Assembly (NCBI GenBank): GCA_001655205.1
Contig: LPNZ01007785.1
Location: 1-24,608, forward strand
Reading direction: 5' to 3'
Length of the DNA stretch: 24,608 nucleotides
Source of the DNA: Lenisia limosa
Taxonomy: Eukaryota > Breviatea
The translations under genes and the position numbers were made by a program. The notes under the pieces are model-generated. The model had not been told where the DNA came from. It did not search any database and saw only the letters and a program-made list of their open reading frames with translations. This document shows, piece by piece, positions 9,387 through 19,600 of this stretch. Position 1 is the stretch's first letter, and every line of letters starts with the position of its first letter.

Positions 9387-10116
9387 GGTGGCAGAGCTAA
9401 TCTAAGACTCTTCCACACGAATTTAGTTGAAAAGACTGAGAACTGAAAAAGAAAGTTATCTGGTCAGTATTTAAACTGTTTGTTTTAACACTCCTAAAAG
9501 ATTTAATGAAAGCTGGTTAAATTTTCAAGATGAAACCGGATTTTTTTTTCACAGAGAGAAATGCTTGTACCAGGGGTATAATTTTGGGTTTACAAAACAG
9601 CGCCAGTCTGCGCCAGTTAGGCGAACAGCCCTTTTTGAGTAGTACTATAATCCTATTATCAAAATCAAATTGAAGAATCTTGGTTAGAGGTATTTTTTAT
9701 AGTTCCGCGCCAAGTTTTCAGTCTTCTCTCATCTCAGGTGACCATCATGGTTGGTAACTCTGCTACTGGGTTTAATATTTCTGCGTTTAAAAATATGAAA
9801 CGAGCCGCTTAAACTACCTAATTACGTATCCCTGCATATATTGTTACATCATGATCTGAGTTCTGGCTTCCATTTGGAACCATAACCTTGTTCACAACTC
9901 ACAGTGTAGGTGTGGCCTTTCACATCACCAACCGCTGACGAGGAGTTCAGTTCTGTAAAGCCACACTCATTCAGGGATTCAGTGAGAGGGTGCCGTCATT
10001 TCGTTTGAAATACACAATGCAATATTGACAGACATTACTATTGTGTTTCATTCCCCTTTTCAATCAATCTTAGCATGCCTTTTAACCGTGTTATCTTTTA
10101 ACTGACGTCTTGGTAG
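9387..10116. promoter_or_regulatory. Divergent intergenic region of genes 1 and 2
   Basis: About 730 bp between the gene-1 start codon and the first clear exon of gene 2. It must hold the 5' ends and promoters of both. An ATG at 9747-9749 followed at once by GTTGGT could be a start codon cut by a phase-0 intron that joins to the exon at 10117; this is only a possibility. I see no convincing TATA box or other element. Confidence 0.4.
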
Positions 10117-13100
10117 GTTTCGATTAATCCCAAAAACCTTGGCTCTGAAGCGAGGTAAGAGTGCTGTATTGACATGTCTCCTGTTTTGAAAGTTGGGATA
10201 TCACGCTGTAATAGCCTGCTTCTTTTTCGTTTGTGAAATTCGCCTCCCCAGCTACGACCGAACAAAGTTACCTATCCAGAAGGAGGATGAAGGAAACTTC
10301 TTCAACCAATTCGCAAGTACTGGGGTGGCATTTCACAGAAACACAAGCATTGTCAATTTGCTCTTTGACTTTTCTTTCTTCTGCAAATATTCATTAATTT
10401 AGATTCGCATCCTAAAGGATTTGGCCGAGTGAGTTGGGAGTACCAAGGCCTTGGCTTAAAACATACATTTGATGTGTTTAGTTTACACTCCGTTTAGACA
10501 CATAGTGGATAGTATTTAGGCTGTCATATTGGAATAGGTTGATATTGCTTCAGGGATATCAATAATTGGTTTGTTATGTAAAAATAATATTTCAAGGTGT
10601 TGTGAAAAATTCACTATTTTGCTACTGAAATAGAACCATTAATGACCCTATAGATCCGCAAAATGCTCAGCGACGCTGAAGATCGCCAAACTGACGAACA
10701 TTCTTACGCTGATAAGCTTGCTCAGTATAATGAAGGACAGGTTTGTCTCGGTTCAATGGTTTGACTTGAAATGGTTTCCTGGAATATATTACATACCGGT
10801 ATATAATATGCCAAATTGGCCGAGTGGAAATTATTCTTTTTGCGTTTAAACCAGCTTTGGCTTAGTTTTGACTTTGGTAGGGGATGTCTTTTGGCGATTC
10901 GGAGTCATTCGATCCCTCAGCAGAAGCAGGGGAAAACGGAATCGAAACAACCGTAGGAGGACTGTTAGTTTTCGTATAGTGGCAGTTGCGCTCTGTTACT
11001 ATTTAGTGGCTTGGGCATGCGACATTCCTTCTCAAGTATGGCAACTTCAGCATCATGACGGACCCTTGCTTCTCACGCGCATCCCCTTTCTCTTTTGCCG
11101 GTCGGTTCCGGTCGGTTGTTTTGGGCAGATTATTATCATTAGGTTGTGATTTATACCAGTCTCTTGTTGTTTATTTCTTTTTAGGCCCGGCCCGACTTTG
11201 GAAAGAGCACAAAAGTCTGAAGACCTTCAGCCCAAATGTTGTGTTACTGAGGTGAGGTTGTTTGTTGATAGCATTGCTTGCACTCTATTTTTGCTAAATT
11301 GCTCTTTGTTACTGAAATATTATTTAACCATATAGCCACACGCACTATGACCACATGAACCTTCGGGACCTTGCCAATATGAACACAGACACCCCCGTCA
11401 TTGTCCCCCAAGGTCGGTTCTTATCCCTCTCATAGTATACATGCTAATAAACAGACGTACATATATTTGGCACCATGTAAAGCAACAAAGACCAGACCTT
11501 CCATCCTAATCCGAGCAGGAGCCAGCCATCACCTTGTCGGCATTGGGATGAAGAAAGTGGTTGAATTGGCATGGTGGCAGTCGGTCACTGTGGCGCCAAA
11601 CGTAACTGTCACTGCAGTTCCTGCAATGGTTGGTTTCTCAAATCAATAGCAGGTTGACTTGTGAGTCTTTAAAACTCTGAGGCGAACCTGGTCATTTGTG
11701 CTGTTCTTCCATGCTATTTTTGAGTTTTTCCTTTACATATTCTCACATGATCAGCATTGGAGCAGTCGGACACTCTTCGACGACATGAAGGAGGGATGGT
11801 GCGGCTTCGTGATGACAGTGTGGCCGCATGACAGCCCATTGGACTCTGCTGCTGCTTTACCCACGAGTAATTGCACAGGTATGTACACGAATGCTTTTTT
11901 TCAGAATGAAGACACACTATCAATATACAAAGTACAACTTACTATCATCATTCTCATCCCTTTAGTCTCGAGCACCAGGCCAAGCCGCCCAGTGTCCGTT
12001 TACTTCTCTGGGGATACTGGTGAGTCCTGAGTTTTGCTACATCAGAAAATTGCGAATTGAGTATTTTCATTACTTTTCTTGGAACGTTTTCTGTTTTGCA
12101 ATCAATTAGCCTTGTATTCCACATAAGCCTCAATATGTCATGTTTTGACCCCTCTAGGATACGATGCCGCTGTGTTTCGTCCAATTCGTGAAGTCTTCGA
12201 TATCGACGTTTCTTACCTCCGTAGGTGCGGACTTTTGAAAACTCATGAGTAGAAGTCTCAGACCGGACTTATGCTGAATTTATTGATACTCCATTAACTC
12301 GACATTCGAGAGCAGCTTCATACAGCTTGGTATACTCGATTTCAGCAATTACCAAGTTCTTCAGACCATCATCTATTTTGCCTGAAGAACAGATTCATCT
12401 TCAATGTTGCATTATGCTAATATCACTTCGCAGCTATTGGTGCGTATACGCCTCGCTGGTTCATGGGAACACTGCATATGCATCCTCAGGTTGGTCCTTC
12501 GCTATCGGCTGATAAATCCGTCGAAAAAAGCTGAGTTTAGAAGATACCAAGAAAATGAAGCCAGGTGATTACACGGCTTCACCATTTAGGAGAGCGTCAG
12601 GGCCCACGCCGAACTGAAATCAAAGCGTTCGTTTGGCATGGTGGGAAGACTGTTCTGGTTTCCATATAATATTCTACAATCGAAGTTGGAAAACAGCATT
12701 ATTATTATTACATTTTGTGAGCAATTTTTACGAATGCTAAGTGATTTAGCCATTACATGCACCTATCCCATCTTACCACCCAGCATTGGGGAACCTTCAA
12801 GATGACCGGAGAGGACGAGACCCACCCCCCGGCCGTTCTCAAAGAAGCAATGCAGCAATGGAAGACAGGCTTCCTTCCTCCCCCAGGTAATTCAGGGCTA
12901 CGGTGGCTTATAATTGCTACTCCGTGATAAACTCCTTAGATTTATGTCCATTCGTTTTCGCTTTTATTTGAATCGCAAAAACGCCAAGTGTTGTCAAAAT
13001 AATAGCTATTCACGGGATATTTCACTTGCGTAAAAGTATATAATATGTTCAGCCCTGATGTACCCGAGCTTTACGTCGCCTAAGCCAATCAACATTTCCA

Positions 13101-13850
13101 CCAAGGGGCTCTTTCCTCCCAAGTAAGCGCTGGGTCATTCAACTTTGTTTTGAACGGAGTTGTTATATTGTGTATCCTGATTTTGTTTGTCAAAACCTCA
13201 CCTTGAAGCCACCTTCCGGGAGAGATTCTGACATCTCCGACCGATCCTGAGAAAACACTGTCAAGGTTGGTAGATTGGTCTCCTTCATCCAATAGTGAAG
13301 GCATATCGCATTCCATTTTCATATTGGATCTTGAACCCTGATTTATATTACGCAGGGTTTCTTTGCACTTTAATCGAGTGGCACACTACGACTCCATTCC
13401 TTCTCATGAAACGGTAGTGGGATATTTGAGGGAGAAGGGAGGGGATAATGGGTATTCATTGAGCGCATGATGCAAGTTCCCAATGAAACGAAACTTGCTG
13501 TATATAGCTATGTGTTTATTGGTACATGATAACATTGTAGACTGAACCGCCAGCCAAGAAGAAATGCCAACGGGATCAGCCTTCAGTAAAAGACTGGGCA
13601 CAGCATCTTGAGGTCTGGGTGTGTCTCATTTCTTTAATCTGAAGTCTCCAATCTTTCCTCTGTTTTTTTTTTTTTGCAGTCAAAGGCCCATTTGACCATG
13701 TAGGAATTTCCCCTGTCTGTCCATTGGAGCAATATTGTAGACAAGGAGGAGTCGGACCCCTCCGCTGAAATGCACAAAGAATCTTCGTCATTCGAACACA
13801 TTGCCGCCAACCACCCCATATTTGTTAAGTTCGAGGACCTCAAGGCTTGA
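10117..13850 (+). CDS. NAPEPLD: NAPE-PLD-like metallo-beta-lactamase-fold phospholipase D
   Basis: Probable N-acyl-phosphatidylethanolamine phospholipase D, which releases N-acylethanolamines from membrane phospholipid with a two-zinc site. Exons: 10117-10154, 10252-10324, 10654-10740, 10881-10952, 11007-11100, 11185-11251, 11336-11412, 11519-11628, 11755-11878, 11966-12019, 12158-12220, 12434-12489, 12590-12640, 12784-12886, 13053-13122, 13209-13265, 13356-13413, 13541-13612, then 13680 onwards. Motifs in order: TTWLGHATFLLKYG, FSIMTDPCFSRASP, HTHYDH (metal ligands), VVELAWWQS, PAMHWSSRTL, VYFSGDTGYDAAVF, PIGAYTPRWFMGTLHMHP, ESVRAHAELKSKRS and MHWGTFKMTGED. GNFFNQF near the N-terminus may match the GRFxNPW motif of the family. 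The start codon is not identified; ATGs at 10287 and 10663 are alternatives. The 3' end is unresolved: stops at 13124, 13701 or 13848 are possible. The tail after position 13053 does not match the family. Confidence 0.85.
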
Positions 13851-14010
13851 GTCTCACTGTTTTCTTCTGTTTTCTTTGTTTTTTTTTTGAAATTTTTGGC
13901 TATTTATTCTTTTCTTACATCGAAAACTCCCAAAACGTTGCCATTGTATATTTTAGGCAATACTTGACTGTGTTTAATTTCATAAATCACATCGTAGACA
14001 AAAAAGATTA

Positions 14011-14016
14011 AATAAA
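14011..14016 (+). terminator. Poly(A) signal of gene 2
   Basis: AATAAA on the plus strand, 161 bp after the TGA at 13848-13850. Its position fits that stop better than the earlier candidates. Confidence 0.5.
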
Positions 14017-14057
14017 CCTAACATAGTTTGCATGAGGGGCCAGCGTCAGTGGCACAG

Positions 14058-14063
14058 TTTATT
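14058..14063 (-). terminator. Poly(A) signal of gene 3
   Basis: TTTATT on the plus strand, i.e. AATAAA on the minus strand, 114 bp past the TAA of gene 3. Confidence 0.5.
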
Positions 14064-14176
14064 GTTCTGAATTAATTCGGTGGTGAACGAACGGTCCGTT
14101 CGTTCATACCTACAAATTAATCAGTGAGGCAGCTAAAAAAAAAAAATCTGAAACAACATTGAAGTAGACGTGTCAA

Positions 14177-16143
14177 TTACCATTTGTGTTCAGGCTGCCT
14201 TGAGGCCTCTATTTCGGCGTTTATTCGATCTTGCTCAATCTGAATGGCCTGGTTTGGTGTTAATTGTCTTAGCAATGAGTCAAGGTGGTTGACCAAATAT
14301 ATAGATACTCTCTCCTCACCGAGTTTTTATGGATATCCCACCAACTTGATTCCTGAGCATTTGCAGCTGATGTTCGCATTCAGTTAGGAGACTATCATCT
14401 TTATGCTACAAAGTGATGCATAAAACCTTCGTAGTGTCAATCGAGTCAATAAGTGAAGTGTTAACAGTCAGCGTTTACAAAAGTATGAAGAAAATTCCAC
14501 CTGTTGCCCCTACCTGGTAAACATACGTTCCTTGAGGAGTCCCAACCCCCAAAGAGCCTTCAACTAAACAGTAAAAATCATCAAGTAATGCAATTTATAA
14601 TCTCCATGTTTGGGTTGAAAGAAAAAAAAAAAAAACCTCTCAATTTCCCATTTCCATACATGTGAAACCTCCCCAAGTAGCCTACCAAGTGGAGGGTGAA
14701 GGGTGTGTGGTTCAGGGTGGTCTAGCCGTATGGTGGATTCCGGAGCTGCCCCAACCAAGTTAATTGTCGAGGCTCGGGGTACCGTCTGGTGGAGAAGGGT
14801 GAAGATTAATTAATTGAAACAGCTCAGAATTATGACGTAAGAGCAACCAGGACTGATTCATCTAGGACTAAAGTCATGTGGCGAAAAGTATTCAAATATG
14901 AATTGTGATATTTGATTAGGTTAACATGATAGAAAAACTAGGTGGCAGAATAACTGAGACAAGAATTCGAAGTTTTGAAAGTGGTTTTAGTTTCCAACCT
15001 GCGACGCTGCCAAAGGTGCACCTTCAGGAACTTCACGAATATTACCGTTCTAAGGGAAAATATACATAATGACTGAAATGAAATGGTTCAATGAGAAAGA
15101 GGACAATACTACATAATGACTGAAATGAAATGGTTCAATGAGAAAGAGGACAATACTTACATCACAGAATCCGGCAACTTCATCATAAGGATATAATATT
15201 ACTTTTTTTGCTTCAGTTCTTAGACTATAAGGAAATTTATCCCAATACTCTCATCAAATCTTACCTGGTAGAAATCCTTGGAGTTTTGTGGTACTTCAGC
15301 TGTGTAATTACAATTAGAAATGAATGATCTTAAACCAGAAAAAGAGAAAACTAGAGGTATTAAAACCTGATGTTCTTCACTGATATGCCATTATCCCCAC
15401 GCTCAAGGAAATCTTCAACCATGGCGTCCTCCTCTCTTTGTCGTGATGTGGAACTAATATTCTAAAGAGATCACTGTTTACAGAAAATGACCTCAGTAAT
15501 GACACTAAAATTAGAAGAAAGTGAAATGAATAATGAAATGATAGTTTTGCCCTACATCATCACGGGTTGAAGTGCGGGTTCTTCTACAAGGTATAATCGG
15601 CTTGTGTGTTTCCTATGTTGAATATGAGAGGCATTGGAACACTAGAAAGGCAAACAAAACATGGGTCCCTCAATAGAGCAGATTTTTTGACTCCCACCAA
15701 CAGCGCGATCATGCAGCGTGCTTGCATTAGGCCTCAGCACCACGCTGAGATTAGAACCACGCATGGCTTGGTCCGATGTTCCGTGCTGATTTTATAACAT
15801 GACATTCGTTGAAATGGACTCAACAGAAGGAAAATTAACAAAGAAATAAAGTCAAATTTTCATCATATAGCAATATTTAGATATCATATGATATACATAA
15901 TTATATAAAAACAATATAGGAGCTTACAAAGACAGTGTATGGCGAAATCACCTCAAAACGGTCGCCTTCATCCTCATTTTGCGTCCTATTGGTTGTGAAA
16001 GTAAGAAAAGAACGAGGTGATAATAAGTTGAATTTGGATCTTGGATCCTATATCCTTCCAGCCGGCATTGCTCACTTCCTCGGGATGGTGTGGGCCATTG
16101 TCCACTCGGAGCTGACTTGTGTCGTGTGTTTGGCCGCCAGCAT
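14177..16143 (-). CDS. Unrecognised protein of about 246 residues, 11 exons
   Basis: A complete gene by phase-matched exons: 16076-16143 (ATG at 16143-16141, MLAAKHTTQVSSEWTMAHT), 15928-15985, 15556-15612, 15381-15461, 15265-15299, 15161-15224, 14999-15049, 14686-14785, 14514-14563, 14320-14405, 14177-14267 (TAA). Recognisable segments are NEDEGDRFEVISPYTVF, RQREEDAMVEDFLERGDNG, KKVILYPYDEVAGFCDNG, NIREVPEGAPLAASQ and a C-terminal helix QAIQIEQDRINAEIEASRQ. It shows no signal peptide or membrane segment and no domain that I know. The middle is rich in G, P and S and likely loop-like; the last 60 residues look helical. It is transcribed divergently from the formin. The weakest joins are 15381 to 15299 (GTGAAG donor) and 15928 to 15612. 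Confidence 0.72.
15064..15157. repeat. 47-bp perfect tandem duplication beside a donor
   Basis: ACATAATGACTGAAATGAAA and the following 27 bp occur twice without mismatch (15064-15110, 15111-15157). It lies in the gene-3 intron 15050-15160, three bases inside the splice donor of exon 15161-15224. Perfect identity suggests a recent event or an assembly artefact. Confidence 0.9.
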
Positions 16144-16670
16144 CTTCTGTGGGCTGAGTTGAATATTACTCCAGAATTCCTGTCTCTCTATGTGTTCTCC
16201 TTTGTTGGGTTACTTTTCGAATTGTAAATATAGATAAATTGAAAGATTTGGGAAAAAAAGGCCTCAATCTCAAAATATTTTTCATCAAAAAGGCAAAGTG
16301 ACTGGATTGTAATTTCGTAACTAGAAAAAGGGTAAAAAATTTGAAAAAAAAGCATTATTTATCACAATTTGTTGTTAATTAGTAGTGTATATTAAAATTA
16401 GCGGTAATCTGTGACGCGTGCAGCTGTCTGCGTTACGTCCTTGAAAGCTCTAAGGGTTTTGGGAGGCTCCTGTTCAGCAAAACAGGATGTCTGTTGTCAA
16501 AATCAATGTATTATTAGGGCGAGACGAGCACGGAACAACTACATATAAAGACCCCGTCCAAGCGACAATCAATGGAAATCACGTAGGCGATCTGAGGAAA
16601 TTCATGATATTTTAGCCATTCTTCTATATATCGGAGATTTTATGGCAGAAAGTCGTTTGTGGAGTTCAAA
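16144..16670. promoter_or_regulatory. Divergent intergenic region of genes 3 and 4
   Basis: About 530 bp between the ATG of gene 3 and the chosen ATG of the formin. A/T-rich in its left half, with a GC-richer patch (GACGCGTGCAGCTGTCTGCG, 16412-16431). It should contain both promoters and 5' untranslated regions. No motif could be assigned. Confidence 0.4.
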
Positions 16671-19600
16671 ATGCAGACGCAGACGCCTCGGGTGAGTCTT
16701 CCCCCTGGCATTTGGTGTTTTAACACATTTAGAGCCCGAAAAACGTAGCAGTCCAACGACTCAATGGGATTTGGAGGTAAGATCCACAACCGTCGGGTTC
16801 AGGATAGCATTCCATTGTTTTTGGTCCTTTCGAAATCTTGCTGTTCCTACATGGGCCGAAAAGTGACGGATATGATAGATGTTGATGTGATTGATTGCTT
16901 CGTGGCCTTTAGCGTAATTGTTATATTGCCCGTTCTTGAGTATTTTCCTTTTACAATTCTAATTGTATTCACCCGAATTTCAAACTAATCCGTTTAAATC
17001 TGTTGCTGGCTTTGCAGTCTTTGATATGTGTCCTGTTTTGGGTGTTGGTTTTAAGCTAGCAAACTAGTATTATTTTGTTATCCGTCTATATTCGCCTTAA
17101 AAGAAAGAAGATTTGATTTTTTTTTTTGGCTTGTACTTGTTTTTATTGTTACGGCTGGGTTGTGTGTTTCTAAGCACACTCATTGAAANNNNNNNNNNNN
17201 NNNNNNNNNNNNNNNNNNNNNNNNNNNNNNNNNNNNNNNNNNNNNNNNNNNNNNNNNNNNNNNNNNNNNNNNNNNNNNNNNNNNNNNNNNNNNNNNNNNN
17301 NNNNNNNNNNNNNNNNNNNNNNNNNNNNNNNNNNNNNNNNNNNNNNNNNNNNNNNGCATGAGCCGCAAGACTGGGTGCTGTCAACAACGGACAGCATCTA
17401 CCTTGAGGATGAGGTCGACATCGCCAAGTACTGTATTAATGGTATGCTCTGTTTGTAATGCTGGTTGTAATGTGCATAGAATTGGAGGGCAAATAATTGG
17501 GCGAATTTTTCAAACCCAATATCTCTGATAAGTATGATGGTGAAAGTGTGGACGGTTTCGGCCAGATGCAACCTTAATTTTTATTTCTCTTTTCTCAATT
17601 TATTTGTTGTTCCGTTGCATTATATATTGCATTTTACTTATCTGCGGCGTAGGCCACACACTGAGGCTGACCCTGCACCCTGTCGTAATTGCGGAAGAGG
17701 TAATCAAGCTATTCACAAACGAAGACACACCCGAGGCTGATACGAAGAGGGAAATCTATTCACTCAAGAAAAGACTGAAGGTGGGTTATTGACAACACAA
17801 GCAACAGTTATCGCATAATATATATATTATCTGATATGTATTATGTATGTCATTATATTGAGACTTTGTTGGTGCATTGAAAGAGGAAGTGTTGTTGTCT
17901 TCGTTACCCTTTATTAACGTGGTGACGTGGACGCCTTCGGACGGATGCGTCTATTTTTCTCATCCTATTTAGGACCCCATCTTTGCCTTGGAGTTCATCA
18001 ACCAGGAAGGTGTTCAGGTAAAAGGGATGTCCCCCTACTCTGGGGGTTGAAATTTTGGGGTGTGCCTCCCCCCCCCCCCCNNNNNNNNNNNNNNNNNNNN
18101 NNNNNNNNNNNNNNNNNNNNNNNNNNNNNNNNNNNNNNNNNNNNNNNNNNNNNNNNNNNNNNNNNNNNNNNNNNNNNNNNNNNNNNNNNNCAGCAAGTAC
18201 ACAGAACTATGCGTTGCAGTGTCTCCAACTGGCCCTCGGGTATGCTGGAGTGTTGGACAACTGGCCCTCGGGTATGCTGGAGTGTTGGACAACTGGCCCT
18301 CGGGTATACTGAGTGTTGGACGACTGGCTTTCGGGTATGCTGAGTGTTGGACAACTGGCCCTCGGGTATGCTGAGTGGTGGACAATTGGCCGAGGTTATT
18401 GGAGTTGTTGTTTTTGTCTTCTTTACCCATGTGGATTGTATCGCTGGTTTTTTTCACCCCCACAGTTATGAACGTGGTATGGAGGTGATCTTGTCAGACG
18501 CCGATCTCGTTGAAAAGCTCTTTTCCCTGCTCGAATCCGAGAGAGTTAGAGGGGGGGGGGGGGGNNNNNNNNNNNNNNNNNNNNNNNNNNNNNNNNNNNN
18601 NNNNNNNNNNNNNNNNNNNNNNNNNNNNNNNNNNNNNNNNNNNNNNNNNNNNNNNNNNNNNNNNNNNNNNNNNNNGACAATTAACCATTTTTGGTGATTG
18701 CGATCCTTAACCATTTTAGGTGGTTGTGATCCGGCATGCCCTTGAACTCCTTTTTGTGCTTGTCTCAATTTCCGGAGTGGAAAGATCGTATCAGCTTATC
18801 CACAAAGCCCATAAGAACTACTGTAGAGGTCAGATTGTTATTTCACTTCCGTCAGATTGTTATTTTCCTCATGCATTTAGGTCACGGGTCGGTTCCTTAC
18901 CAGCGTATTGTCGACCTCATTAAGAATCCCGACCTTGACACCCAGGTCAATGCGTTGACGCTCCTCAACCAGTGGGACGTATTCAGATATGAACTATCAA
19001 AAACATATCATATAAAGGAGTTAACAATGAGAACATAATTGGATTCATATACACCATCTAGCATATCGATTATATATTTACTCCACCAGGCTCCTTGAGA
19101 ACGCTCCTTCCGAACACAAAAGGGGGAAACTCTTGGGGCGTTACACTGAACTTGGCATTGTCCCTGTGCTTGAAGCCAATTGCAGTACGAGGGTGTTATT
19201 AGCATGCGGATCTAGCAAGGTTTTTTGTACTACTCTTGATTATGCAGATCGCAGTCTTTGCTTTTGTGTTGTTTACTCTTTCAGATTTGATCAATGACGC
19301 GTTTCAAAAGCAGCTGTCCTTCTTTGAGGTAAGAAAAGAGTCTGTCTTTGTGCCATCCTTAGAAAGCTTTAACGGTTGAAATGGATTAACCCATCATGTA
19401 GCTTTCGAGTAACATTTCTGTGCACCCCGACCATCCCAACGAGGACGGCAACAGCCTGCCAGTTATGTACAAGAACGCGCTTGCAGACATTAAGGTAAGA
19501 AGAGGCATTCAAAAGAGCCAGCAATGTGGGTGTCCAGACTTGAGCTTTATGTTAACCTTCATGTATTTGATCCCCCCCCCCCCCCCNNNNNNNNNNNNNN

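Larger units (their letters stand above)
13851..14176. other. Convergent intergenic region, genes 2 and 3
   Basis: 326 bp of T- and A-rich sequence between the last possible stop of gene 2 and the TAA of gene 3. It contains AATAAA signals for both genes and the palindromic segment GAACGAACGGTCCGTTCGTT at 14086-14105. No open frame of interest. Confidence 0.6.
17356..19494 (+). other. GBD/FH3 armadillo region of the formin
   Basis: Helical repeats that in Diaphanous-related formins bind Rho GTPases and the DAD. Diagnostic segments: TKREIYSLKKRLKDPIFALE with FINQEGVQ (17653-18017), TQNYALQCLQLALGYERGME (18191 onward), VVIRHALELLFVLVSISGVE (18720 onward), LPYxRIV-like VPYQRIVDLIKNPDLDTQ, VNALTLLNQLLENAPSEHKR across the join 18971/19090, and LGRYTELGIVPVLEAN. 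The spliced reading VNALTLLN is the best-conserved FH3 signature. Donor choice at 18972 (GTGGGA) is fixed by the phase of the next exon. Confidence 0.85.

Noticed and set aside
9736-9756. GTGACC...GGTAAC pair resembling an RFX X-box in the divergent promoter
   Set aside because: The half-sites are nine bases apart, whereas X-boxes allow only a few; probably chance.
12530-12564. Possible extra NAPE-PLD exon (RYQENEA or SLEDTKKMKP readings)
   Set aside because: The exon 12590-12640 (ESVRAHAELKSKRSFGM) joins in phase on both sides and matches the family, so this stretch is intron.
15620-15790. GC-richer block with CAGCGTG/CACGCTG inverted repeat and a GGTTCTAATC stretch, considered as a tRNA or structured RNA
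   Set aside because: The stretch resembles a B box but no T-stem, D-arm or acceptor stem can be formed; it lies in a gene-3 intron.
16764-16988. 74-codon plus-strand open frame after formin exon 2
   Set aside because: It begins inside exon 2 in another frame and continues through the GTAAGA donor into A/T-rich intron; no homology.
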